A DNA stretch of 64,000 bases from a virus. Shown here one piece after another: positions 42,358-49,561 of the stretch. A model generated the notes under the pieces. It saw nothing but the letters and a program-made list of their open reading frames with translations, was not told the origin of the DNA and searched no databases. The DNA is taken from the IMG/VR virus record IMGVR_UViG_3300046824_000031, positions 1 to 64,000 of that record; one strand, 5' to 3'. How positions within the stretch are numbered: position 1 is the stretch's first letter; every line of letters begins with the position of its first letter. The position numbers and the translations under genes are program-made.

Positions 42358-44327
42358 AGCCAGCACCTCCCCCAATCTATCCCGACGTTGACGGGAGCAT
42401 TCTTCCCCAACACATCCTGCATGCCCCTGATCATGCACGTCTTGGCGAGTTGAGCGAAGTCGTGACAGTCCTGCTCAGGGAACTCGAAGAGGACTTCATC
42501 GTAGATCTGGCCGAGAACGTATGGAGTCAAGCCGGCTTCCATCAGATACCTGAAGCTCGACTTCATCCCATAGGCTGCGGTCGATTGGATGATCGTGTTC
42601 AACCAGGACGTAGGCTTCCGGTTGAATCCTTCGAGGGGCCGCTTGTAGCCGACCATGTTCTCGACAACAACACGATCCGTCGTCTCATCCATCGCTCGGT
42701 AGGCCATGTTCTTGGTCTTGCGCAGTCCAGGATACAACGAGAAATACTGCTGCATCATGATCTCAGCTTCGCCTGTACTGAGCACCGTATCGAACAGGGT
42801 CAGGGCCTGCGTGACCAGGCCGTCCCTGCCCCCTCCAAAGAGCAAGCCGAAGTTTGCGATCTTCGCAGCCTGCCGGCGAGGGTCTGCCTTGGTCATGTCC
42901 TTGTCGCCTGAGATCATCATGGCGGTCTTGAGATGAGGGTCACCCGTGGCACAGGCTGCGATGAGGGCTGGCTCATCAGCGAATACACCAGCCACGAGTA
43001 CCTCGATAGCGGAGTAATCAAGACTCGCGATGAGATGGTTCTCCTCCGGCACGAAGAGTGAACGGAACTCTGTCGCCCTCGGGATCTGTAGAAGATTCGG
43101 TTTCCAGCACGAGGGGCGACTAGTCTCCGTTCCGATCTGATTCCAGCCAGGATGGAACCGCAGACATTGATTGCATACAAACTCGTCAAGGTAGTGTGGC
43201 CCCCAGTTCTTGAGCCGAGTGGCAAGATGCCGCTGCTGGAGCAGCTTGTCTACGGCAGGAAAGGTTCCAGCCATCTGTCGCAGCAGTTCCTTCCGAGTAT
43301 GTGTGAGCTTCCCTCCCAGGACTTTCGTTGATGCCTCTATGATTTGCTTGGGACTGTTGAAGTTCTCCACCCCAGGCCACAGAGGAATCAGTTCCATCAG
43401 GACGTTGTGGTGTTCTTCCTTCCAGCCCTCAATAGCGTTCTTCCAGGCTGGCACGTCGGGCTTGATCCCGTTGACCGTCATCCAGGCGGTCCCGAAGACG
43501 GCCTCCTGTTCGATCCACGAGGCTCTCTCTTGTCCTGACTGGAGGATCTTCTTGTCAATAGCCCGGTTCAGATCGTTCAAGTACCCGATGTCTTCGAGCA
43601 TGTAATCGACCATCTCGTCAGACCACGGGCCGGTCCAATCAGTGGTCTCGTGGTCGATGCCCTTCGTGATCTCGACCCCGAGGTTCTCAGCCAGGACCGC
43701 CTGCAGATCGTTGGGCTCCCAGAGTTGGGGGCGACCAGCTTTAGCGGCCCCTGTTTTCGTGCGGTAATCGTGGGATATCTGGGACTTGAGCATCGTGTCC
43801 TGGATATTCCTGGCGTAGACCTGCCCATTCTCCCGATCAGGGCAGTGCTCGATCATCCAGGCCAGATCGAACTTGGCGTTGTGCATGACCTTGGGGATCG
43901 AGGCATCAGCCAGTAGCTCAGGCCACCACTCGGGAAGCTCTCGGAAGATGTACTTCACTCCGGCGGCTTCGACAATAACGGCCCCGATAGCAGCTTCCGC
44001 CGACGCATGCGGATGGAGTCCTTTGGTTTCGAGGTCGACGGCGACGGGGGTGCTGGGATTGCTGGCGAGAGACTTCCTGAGAGCGTCGCTGTCATCGGAA
44101 TAACGGGGCCTCCCCACACGGCGGGAGGTGGGAAGGTGGGCACCACGGGCGTTGTCGCTAACGCACGAGACATCTTCAGCATCACCCACTGCTGGGACAG
44201 ATTGAAGCCCTTCCAGTACTTGGGGCTCCACTCTAGCTGGAGCATCGTTTCGGTCATCAGCAACAGGGGGTTGGGTGCCGGGTGTAGTGCGGATGCGGGT
44301 TCTGCTCGCCATGCGATGGCTCTCCAA
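42354..44327 (-). CDS. polA: Family A DNA polymerase with 3'-5' exonuclease
   Basis: A 657-aa replicative polymerase. Exonuclease motifs: AVDLETKG (D98, E100), VMHNAKFDLAWM (D154) and YMLEDIGYL (D246). Polymerase motif A is ASLDYSAIEVLV (D437), motif B is RRQAAKIANFGLLFGGG (about 484-500), and motif C is QIYDEVLFEF (D610, E611), which has Tyr where His is usual. The first 85 residues are low-complexity and overlap the upstream nuclease gene, so translation may begin closer to residue 70-90; no clear SD decides this. Confidence 0.92.
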   Translation of the reverse strand: MESHRMASRTRIRTTPGTQPPVADDRNDAPARVEPQVLEGLQSVPAVGDAEDVSCVSDNARGAHLPTSRRVGRPRYSDDSDALRKSLASNPSTPVAVDLETKGLHPHASAEAAIGAVIVEAAGVKYIFRELPEWWPELLADASIPKVMHNAKFDLAWMIEHCPDRENGQVYARNIQDTMLKSQISHDYRTKTGAAKAGRPQLWEPNDLQAVLAENLGVEITKGIDHETTDWTGPWSDEMVDYMLEDIGYLNDLNRAIDKKILQSGQERASWIEQEAVFGTAWMTVNGIKPDVPAWKNAIEGWKEEHHNVLMELIPLWPGVENFNSPKQIIEASTKVLGGKLTHTRKELLRQMAGTFPAVDKLLQQRHLATRLKNWGPHYLDEFVCNQCLRFHPGWNQIGTETSRPSCWKPNLLQIPRATEFRSLFVPEENHLIASLDYSAIEVLVAGVFADEPALIAACATGDPHLKTAMMISGDKDMTKADPRRQAAKIANFGLLFGGGRDGLVTQALTLFDTVLSTGEAEIMMQQYFSLYPGLRKTKNMAYRAMDETTDRVVVENMVGYKRPLEGFNRKPTSWLNTIIQSTAAYGMKSSFRYLMEAGLTPYVLGQIYDEVLFEFPEQDCHDFAQLAKTCMIRGMQDVLGKNAPVNVGIDWGRCWL

Positions 44328-44644
44328 TCGAAGAGATACAGCGTTCTGTTCTGGCCGACGGCCAGGATGGGGACACCAACGTCAGACTTCGCGACTCCCG
44401 ACAGTGCCTGTCTCTGCCCTGGGGTCACGTCGCTCAGCAGGTTGATGGACCGGCGAGAGTTGGGGATCGACTTGACTTCGATCATCCAGTACCGGCCGAG
44501 TTGATCGCAGGCATGCCAGTCTATTCTCGGCTGCCCGCCGTACATCGGGGAGTCGTACGGCTTGTAGCTGTAGACGAACTCAGGGTGGAGGCGAGGTTCG
44601 AGCAGCAGCCCGATCCTCGCCTCCCATGGGGTCTTACCAGCCAT
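43955..44644 (-). CDS. PD-(D/E)XK nuclease
   Basis: A 229-aa protein. Residues 6-60 carry the restriction-like nuclease core: PWEARIGLLLEPRL, RIDWHACDQLG (D42) and WMIEVKSI (E56, K58), typical of RecB/RecU/resolvase-type enzymes. Residues about 60-135 complete the fold. The last 90 residues are Pro/Ser/Lys-rich and are read from DNA that also encodes the polymerase N-terminus in another frame. A role in recombination or replication-intermediate processing is inferred. Confidence 0.75.
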   Translation of the reverse strand: MAGKTPWEARIGLLLEPRLHPEFVYSYKPYDSPMYGGQPRIDWHACDQLGRYWMIEVKSIPNSRRSINLLSDVTPGQRQALSGVAKSDVGVPILAVGQNRTLYLFDWRAIAWRAEPASALHPAPNPLLLMTETMLQLEWSPKYWKGFNLSQQWVMLKMSRALATTPVVPTFPPPAVWGGPVIPMTATLSGSLSPAIPAPPSPSTSKPKDSIRMRRRKLLSGPLLSKPPE

Positions 44645-45395
44645 GGCGGAACACCCTCATAACGCGCGCTCCTGCCCTCAGGAGGGCGTTTCTACGGTTC
44701 ACCCAGGTCTGAGTACCTTTACCTGCGGTTGGGGGGCTCTTGCCCTCCCAGACAGCGATGACGTTTCTCCAGAAGATCCGATGATCTTCCCTCCCCAGAG
44801 CCTGTACTGTCCGCTGATTCAGGATCCGGCAGTTCGTGCAGGCAAACGGAGATCGGAAGACGAGCGTCCAACTCAGGCCCCACTTGTGGAATCGGAGGGC
44901 TCGTTCGGTGGGCCAGAGGGCGAACGTTCGAGAGCAGACTCGGCAGAGGTACAGCCCTGAAGTCCGTGGCTTCTCGTTCGGCTCGAAGTCCTCGCGAGGT
45001 TCGAGACTCTCCGGTACAGCGTTAGCCGACGAGACCTTCGACTTCAGCGGCAGGATCTTGACGCGGGAGTAGTCGATGGGATCCGTCGCTTCGACCCCCT
45101 CCCAGATGTTCTCGGGCCGATCTGATCGGGGGATCTTCTCTTTGGTTCGCCAGTCAGGGCCAGGGTGGTCCATCAGATAGCGGTCCACTGCACTGATGTC
45201 GTTCTCAGTACGGCGGGGATCCTTCTGGAAGTACCCAGGGTAGGGTTCCTCCCAGTTCATCAGACGTAGATCTTCGTCGGTCAGGGCCTGACGCTTCTCA
45301 TCGGACATGGAGTACACGGCCAGTCGGACCTGGGATAGAGCCAGCCGTTTGGCGTGAGCTAGCCCTCTATCCATCTCGTCATCGGTCGGCTGCAT
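44634..45395 (-). CDS. Zinc-finger protein of unknown role
   Basis: A 253-aa protein from ATG 45395 (GAGGAG eight bases upstream); the frame is open to 45455. The N-terminus is acidic (PTDDEMDRGLAHAKRLALSQVRL). Near residue 165 there are two CxxC pairs 33 residues apart (CRVCSRTF, CTNCRILNQ), consistent with a zinc ribbon, followed by a basic C-terminus. A promoter-like TTGACC-17-TACAGT lies upstream. It overlaps the nuclease gene by 11 bases. Confidence 0.65.
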   Translation of the reverse strand: MQPTDDEMDRGLAHAKRLALSQVRLAVYSMSDEKRQALTDEDLRLMNWEEPYPGYFQKDPRRTENDISAVDRYLMDHPGPDWRTKEKIPRSDRPENIWEGVEATDPIDYSRVKILPLKSKVSSANAVPESLEPREDFEPNEKPRTSGLYLCRVCSRTFALWPTERALRFHKWGLSWTLVFRSPFACTNCRILNQRTVQALGREDHRIFWRNVIAVWEGKSPPTAGKGTQTWVNRRNALLRAGARVMRVFRHGW

Positions 45396-45426
45396 CGGGG
45401 TCTCCTCAGTGAGGTTTGACACGGCT

Positions 45427-45455
45427 ACTGTATCACGTTGTCTCGGAGGGGTCAA
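45427..45455 (-). promoter_or_regulatory. Leftward promoter candidate
   Basis: On the minus strand TTGACC (45455-45450), 17 bp, TACAGT (45432-45427), 32 bases before ATG 45395. It overlaps the 3' end of the primase-helicase gene. Spacing is optimal for sigma70; the -10 matches TATAAT at four of six positions. Confidence 0.5.
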
Positions 45456-47439
45456 CGGCCTCAGTGTCCGTGTCCTGTCCTGGATCGTAGACCGTAGCCT
45501 CAGCTACTTTGTACAGTCCCCCTATGCGTTTGTTCTGCTCGGTCATCACCAGCTTGCCGTCTTCCACGAGCTTGCCGATGTGTCGATGGATCGTAGACTC
45601 GGAGGGGGCGGGCTTGCCTGGTACGGTCCAGGCTTGCTGCAGCATGAGGGTCAGTTGCTTGGTTCTGAAACCTGGGGTGCCTGGACCAGGAGCCATAGCC
45701 GGCATAGCAAAGCACTCTTCGAGGATCCACTCCTCAATCTTCTTCGCATCCCCACCCGATTCGGCATAGGCTGTGGCCCTTGCTTCGGAGAGCTTGCAAA
45801 GATATTGCACGCTCGTAAAGAGCCCGTCGTTCGTAGAAAAACGAGCCACCCAGGACGGAAGCTCAAGCGATGTCCTGGCCTTGACGTGGTGCATCGTCAC
45901 CAGCTTCTCGTCGTTGTCCTCCATAGCGGTGCCGGAGCTATAGAGGAACATCATCACGCAGGCATCAGCCTGCTGATAGAGTTGGCCTGAGCCACGCACC
46001 GAGAACTGAGATACAGGTTCTCCCTTCTTGACTCTACCTCCCGGTGGCTTGAGCAAATGATGGAGCAGCGCAAAGCTACAGCCCGTTCTCTCGATGATCC
46101 CCCGCAGGACTGAGTAGAACTCTCCGACCTCAGAGGCGCTGTTCTCGTCGCCGTGCCAGGACATCGACAGTGAGTCCAGGATCACGAGCTTGGCGCCTGT
46201 TGCCATGACGGCATCCTCGAGCCGGTCCCTATCGTCGGGCTTGTTCAGGTCAAACTCTGGCTCGATGGGGAAGATCAGGTGCGAGGCGACGGTCTCCTTG
46301 TAGCCCGGTATGCTTTTGTACTTCTCGTCCAGGGTCAGAGTTTTGAGACGCTGACCCAGAATCATGCCGGACATTTCTTTGTTGATGTAGAGCGTCGTGA
46401 AGGGGTCGGACTCAAAGACCAAGGAGGGGTGTGAGAGCCACGGAAATCCAAAAGCCGAGTCCAACCCCAGCCCCAGGGCATTCCAGGTCTTGTAGGTACC
46501 GCTGTGGCCCGCTATGAGGGTGATAGATCGGTCGGGGATGAGGGGGTAGATCAAATGCGGGATCTTATCGCCCGCTTCTTCGATCAGTTCCAGCCCCGTC
46601 TTCAGTCGGAAAGGTCTTCGCTGTCCAGACTGATCGGAGATGGCTCGCTCAGGGGTTTGGGCGAACCCCAGAAGATCCCGAAGCGTGCCACCCCCTGCCA
46701 ACCAATCATCAGCCCCCTGCTTTTCCATCCCGGCAGGAGGCGTGACCACGAGAAGAGTGCGATGCTCCCCAGTCTTAGACGACAGGTAAGTCGCACATCC
46801 ATTCCAGCCGGAGGACACACGGTTGTTGGTTCGGTAGTCACTGTCGGAGTTGATGAAGACACGTCGGCCTCCCCAGGCAATGTCCAGAAAATCAGGGGAG
46901 GCGATGCTGGATCGGGGCTGAGGATTCTCCTCCCCCTCCTCGCTCTCCCCGATCTTGTTTCTCCACCCATCACAGCCGTTGACGGCGATGACCAGCAGGG
47001 GGAAGTCTTCAGCTATCGACGCACTCAACACGGCGTCGGCTTTCTTGATGCCCTCGGTAATAAAGACCGGGGCATCTGTGTCGTACAGGAGATCCAAGCT
47101 ATCGGGGTGTACGTCCAGGCAGAGCCGGAGTCCCGTCGGCCAGACGTACTTGTAGGGACTGTCTCCCCCAAACATCCTGATGATCTGTCCGTGGTTCTGT
47201 TCGTCAGGTCGCCAGATCGGTATCGCCATCCAGGACTCGGCTTTCAGGACCGACGGTCCGACGATCCCTCGGCTCACGAGGTGGGTGACCTGAAGTTTTG
47301 AGAGACTGTGATACCCACGCCGGTCAATGATCTCAGGTGAGATCTGGCTGGAGATCTCCAACACCTCACGGTGCTCAGGATCTAGAGATCTCGACGCGCT
47401 CGGGGCGATCTCTTCCCACACGTCAAGATGCGATGACAT
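45433..47439 (-). CDS. TOPRIM primase / AAA helicase / winged-helix fusion
   Basis: A 668-aa replication protein from ATG 47439 (TGGAG upstream). Residues about 65-230 contain a primase-type TOPRIM: VFITEGIKKADAVL (E129) and VFINSDSDYR (D199, D201). Residues about 300-520 form a RepA-like RecA-fold ATPase with Walker A GHSGTYKT (311-318) and Walker B LVILDSLS (D422), followed by HHLLKPPGGRVKKG and SVRGSGQLYQQADA. The C-terminal 80 residues look like a winged helix (KPAPSESTIHRHIGKLVEDGKL). It should prime and unwind at the fork for the family A polymerase. Confidence 0.85.
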   Translation of the reverse strand: MSSHLDVWEEIAPSASRSLDPEHREVLEISSQISPEIIDRRGYHSLSKLQVTHLVSRGIVGPSVLKAESWMAIPIWRPDEQNHGQIIRMFGGDSPYKYVWPTGLRLCLDVHPDSLDLLYDTDAPVFITEGIKKADAVLSASIAEDFPLLVIAVNGCDGWRNKIGESEEGEENPQPRSSIASPDFLDIAWGGRRVFINSDSDYRTNNRVSSGWNGCATYLSSKTGEHRTLLVVTPPAGMEKQGADDWLAGGGTLRDLLGFAQTPERAISDQSGQRRPFRLKTGLELIEEAGDKIPHLIYPLIPDRSITLIAGHSGTYKTWNALGLGLDSAFGFPWLSHPSLVFESDPFTTLYINKEMSGMILGQRLKTLTLDEKYKSIPGYKETVASHLIFPIEPEFDLNKPDDRDRLEDAVMATGAKLVILDSLSMSWHGDENSASEVGEFYSVLRGIIERTGCSFALLHHLLKPPGGRVKKGEPVSQFSVRGSGQLYQQADACVMMFLYSSGTAMEDNDEKLVTMHHVKARTSLELPSWVARFSTNDGLFTSVQYLCKLSEARATAYAESGGDAKKIEEWILEECFAMPAMAPGPGTPGFRTKQLTLMLQQAWTVPGKPAPSESTIHRHIGKLVEDGKLVMTEQNKRIGGLYKVAEATVYDPGQDTDTEAVDPSETT

Positions 47440-47457
47440 ACACACTCCAGACGACAA

Positions 47458-47482
47458 GGGGCCGAGCTTCCTGCTCGGCCCC
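47458..47482 (-). terminator. Hairpin terminator between replication genes
   Basis: GGGGCCGAGC, loop of five, GCTCGGCCCC, a perfect 10-bp GC-rich stem in the gap 21 bases after the stop of the upstream 338-aa gene. On the minus strand it is followed by TTGTCGTC, a weak T-tract. Confidence 0.6.
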
Positions 47483-47502
47483 AGCCAGCATACCTCGTCT
47501 GA

Positions 47503-48519
47503 TTAGTTGGAGGTGTCGTCGTCTTCCATGCTTGCCCGAAGATTCGCCGACCCCATCTGCCGGGCCATTGACGCAGCACGACGAGCGATCCGCTCGAAGC
47601 CCTCAGCGTCAGTGCTGTCGTAGAAATCTACGGTCGGGATGTAGAACGTGCCTCGGGGATTGGTCTTGATCTCCACCCCCAGTTCGAGGATCACGGTGTT
47701 CCAGACCCCGCCAGCCTCCATGACCTGGGTGATCAGGTTCTTGGCTGCCTGGGTGGCAGTCGAGCGGAGCCTGAGCATGCCCGTCATCGGCTTGGCCTTC
47801 GCGGGGTTCTCGATCTCAGACTCACGGATGATCAAGCCTGGGAAGTTGTAGGTCTGGCCGCACGGGGGAGGCTTGTTGTCCGTCCAGAGACGGAGCGGGC
47901 AGCCCCGACGATCTGCTGGCATGGTCAGGCGCTCTTCGTAGGTGCCCTCGCAGGATCCACCAGGATCGCCCTCTCCATTGAGCAGGTCGAAGGACCGGCA
48001 CATCAGGCCCTGACCCTGTACGAAGTAGGCCCGCGACTTCCGCATGTCAGCCGGGATGAAGTAGACCGTCTCGCCCAGGTTCTCACCGCTGGTGCTGTGA
48101 TACCAGTTCCCCTGCTGGACACCCTCGGCCCCCTTGGTCCGCTGGTAGGTCATGTTCGTCTTGCTCATGGCCTGGGAAAGCTGGAGCTTCGGGATGATCA
48201 TGTCGCCAGCCGTGATCTGGCGGGTCAGATCTTCCTGCACGGGCTGAGCAACAGCGAGCGGCATCGAGACGCGCGGAGCCGCAGGACGGGCGTCGATCAC
48301 GGTCCCGTTGCCCTGCTTCACGTCGTTCACGATCTGCCCAATGGACGGCGGCAGATCATCGGAGCCGAACGCCTCTTCGGCAGCGGCGTCAACGTCATCG
48401 TGCTCGATCTCGGCGGGAGTAGGTTCGGGAGTGGGCGCAGGCTGCGCGTCGATCTTGGAGCGGGCAGCGGTCGATGCGGCACGACGGGCAGCGCGGGCGC
48501 CAGTTGCTGGGGTTGCCAT
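47503..48519 (-). CDS. Putative nucleic-acid-binding replication protein
   Basis: A 338-aa protein, the first gene read from the strong leftward promoter at 48582-48610. Residues 1-90 are Ala/Pro/Asp-rich and disordered; residues about 100-320 are conserved-looking with MRKSRAYFVQGQGLMCRSFD, four Cys (CRSF, SCEGTY, GCPLRLW, CGQTYNF) that may bind zinc, and a beta-rich part (VWNTVILELGVEIKTNPRGTFYIPTVDFYD). The C-terminus is acidic (MEDDDTSN), as in single-stranded DNA-binding proteins. An SSB-like role is an inference from this tail, the position and high expected expression. Confidence 0.6.
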   Translation of the reverse strand: MATPATGARAARRAASTAARSKIDAQPAPTPEPTPAEIEHDDVDAAAEEAFGSDDLPPSIGQIVNDVKQGNGTVIDARPAAPRVSMPLAVAQPVQEDLTRQITAGDMIIPKLQLSQAMSKTNMTYQRTKGAEGVQQGNWYHSTSGENLGETVYFIPADMRKSRAYFVQGQGLMCRSFDLLNGEGDPGGSCEGTYEERLTMPADRRGCPLRLWTDNKPPPCGQTYNFPGLIIRESEIENPAKAKPMTGMLRLRSTATQAAKNLITQVMEAGGVWNTVILELGVEIKTNPRGTFYIPTVDFYDSTDAEGFERIARRAASMARQMGSANLRASMEDDDTSN

Positions 48520-48581
48520 TCTCGGATCCCTTCGGTTCGTTCTGCACTACTGCGCAACTTGGATGACTGATTACGGCCTTC

Positions 48582-48610
48582 AGCATACCAGAGTCTGAAA
48601 GCCGTGTCAA
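48582..48610 (-). promoter_or_regulatory. Strong leftward sigma70-type promoter
   Basis: Minus strand TTGACA (48610-48605), 17-bp spacer, TATGCT (48587-48582). The -35 is a perfect match and the spacing optimal. It lies 63 bases upstream of the 338-aa gene and should drive at least that gene, with the hairpin at 47458-47482 downstream. Confidence 0.7.
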
Positions 48611-48659
48611 TCAGGGCGGAACCTGGCCTGTTTCCCGCCTCCACAGGGAGCGGCCCAGG

Positions 48660-48665
48660 TATAGT
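48660..48665 (+). promoter_or_regulatory. -10-like box for the rightward regulator
   Basis: TATAGT, 42 bases upstream of the regulator start. No convincing -35 is seen at 16-18 bp, so the promoter may need an activator. It is divergent from the leftward promoter, about 50 bases away. Confidence 0.35.
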
Positions 48666-48673
48666 TTTGCAAT

Positions 48674-48693
48674 GTGGGAGTGTCATATCCCAC
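48674..48693. promoter_or_regulatory. Operator-like inverted repeat
   Basis: GTGGGA, eight bases, TCCCAC, lying between the -10-like box and the SD (GAGGAGG at 48694-48700) of the HTH gene. Placement suggests autoregulation of that gene, at the DNA level or as an mRNA hairpin next to its SD. Confidence 0.5.
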
Positions 48694-48706
48694 GAGGAGG
48701 TACGTC

Positions 48707-49069
48707 ATGGCGATGAGGTTACTACCGGTTCCGCATAACTTCCGTGCCGAGATGGCTCGGTATCGGATCACGCGGGCCGAGATCTGCGAGGTCATCGGGA
48801 TGAACCAGAACCAGTTCTCCGATTACATCAACGAACTCCGGCCCCTTCAGCCGTGGGTCATGCACAACATCGGCTTCGCGATCAACACGTTGGTCGGGCT
48901 GGAGATCTTCAGGACCGACATGAAGCTGGGGGTGGTCGCTCCCCCAACACCGCAGGGTGGGGGAGGAACACTGGCCGAAGCTCGGCAGGAGATCGCGCTC
49001 AACGTGTCGCGGGAGCAGAACTGGTCTCGCAAGAAGTTGGTGGGGGGCGAAACGCCCGTCAAGAATTGA
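48707..49069 (+). CDS. HTH regulator, sole rightward gene of the early arm
   Basis: A 120-aa protein from ATG 48707 with an excellent SD (GAGGAGG). Residues 10-45 form a Cro/CI-like helix-turn-helix: FRAEMARYRITRAEICEVIGM followed by NQNQFSDYINELR. The C-terminal half has a Gly/Pro linker (PPTPQGGGG) and a charged helix (LAEARQEIALNVSREQNWSRKK). It is transcribed away from the leftward operon next to an inverted repeat. It could be a Cro-type switch or repressor; without an integrase in view, lysogeny cannot be asserted. Confidence 0.75.
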   Translation: MAMRLLPVPHNFRAEMARYRITRAEICEVIGMNQNQFSDYINELRPLQPWVMHNIGFAINTLVGLEIFRTDMKLGVVAPPTPQGGGGTLAEARQEIALNVSREQNWSRKKLVGGETPVKN

Positions 49070-49170
49070 GATACGGCGGTTCTCTTTCTTGCAGATGGGG
49101 GTCGAAAAAGAAAGATTCTGATTACAGAACTTCTTTCCCATACCCCCTCATCCCTGAGGCGATCCTGCGG

Positions 49171-49237
49171 GTGCGTCACCGAGAAAGTCACCGACCCCCC
49201 TACGGGGGAGTCGTCGGTGACTTACTCGGAGACGCAC
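49171..49237. repeat. Long imperfect inverted repeat (25-nt arms, two mismatches)
   Basis: Arms 49171-49195 and 49213-49237 match at 23 of 25 positions. The centre adds CCCCC/GGGGG, giving a stem of about 30 bp. The arms contain AAGTCACCGA, and related AAGTCACC text occurs in the loop of the second hairpin. Confidence 0.9.
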
Positions 49238-49308
49238 TCACAGACAGGATTTCAACTCGCCTCCGAAATTTTTTCGCAAGTTTTCACTAACTTTCACCCC
49301 CCACATTA

Positions 49309-49344
49309 CAAAAAGATATCACCCTGTATATCAAAAAGATATCA
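49309..49344. repeat. Two 13-bp direct repeats (iteron-like)
   Basis: CAAAAAGATATCA at 49309-49321 and 49332-49344, 23 bp start to start, about two helical turns. They sit in the AT-rich part between the two long hairpins. Confidence 0.85.
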
Positions 49345-49431
49345 TCCCCTTCCTATCTGGTATCTCGTTTCTGTGATAGGTTTTCCCACCCCTCACGGGG
49401 AGATTTTCCGAAGTTTTCCTACGGTGACACG

Positions 49432-49507
49432 AATGTCCTGACAATCGAACCCTTCACGGGTAAGTCACCCAAAAACAGGGTTTGAAGGGTTCGATTGTCA
49501 GGACATT
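49432..49507. repeat. Perfect 25-bp inverted repeat with nested hairpin
   Basis: Arms 49432-49456 and 49483-49507 are exact reverse complements. The 26-base loop contains GGGTAAGTCACCC, itself a small hairpin. No T-tract follows on either side. Confidence 0.95.
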
Positions 49508-49561
49508 TCGGTCCTATTCAGGGGGTGTATCGCGTCATGTGTGCGTACACCCGTCTCTTAT

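Larger units (their letters stand above)
49070..49561. other. Gene-free control region, candidate replication origin
   Basis: A 492-bp stretch between convergent genes with no convincing ORF. It contains, left to right, a short IR (TCTTTCTT/AAGAAAGA) at about 49083-49115, a hairpin with 25-nt arms at 49171-49237, an AT-rich tract (about 49250-49420) with two 13-bp direct repeats and several TTTTC clusters, and a second hairpin with 25-bp arms at 49432-49507. The combination of AT-rich DNA, iteron-like repeats and long palindromes is what phage or plasmid origins show; the role here is inferred. Confidence 0.55.

Noticed and set aside
49309-49344. CRISPR or attachment-site reading of the 13-bp repeats
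   Set aside because: Only two copies, no spacer series, and no integrase or Cas gene in the window.
49217-49441. 74-codon rightward frame in the control region
   Set aside because: It runs through one arm of a long palindrome and the AT-rich repeat tract, has no good SD and no recognisable composition; treated as non-coding.
49483-49507. tRNA T-arm-like GGGTTCGATTGTC
   Set aside because: No acceptor, D or anticodon arms can be built around it; it is one arm of the perfect palindrome.
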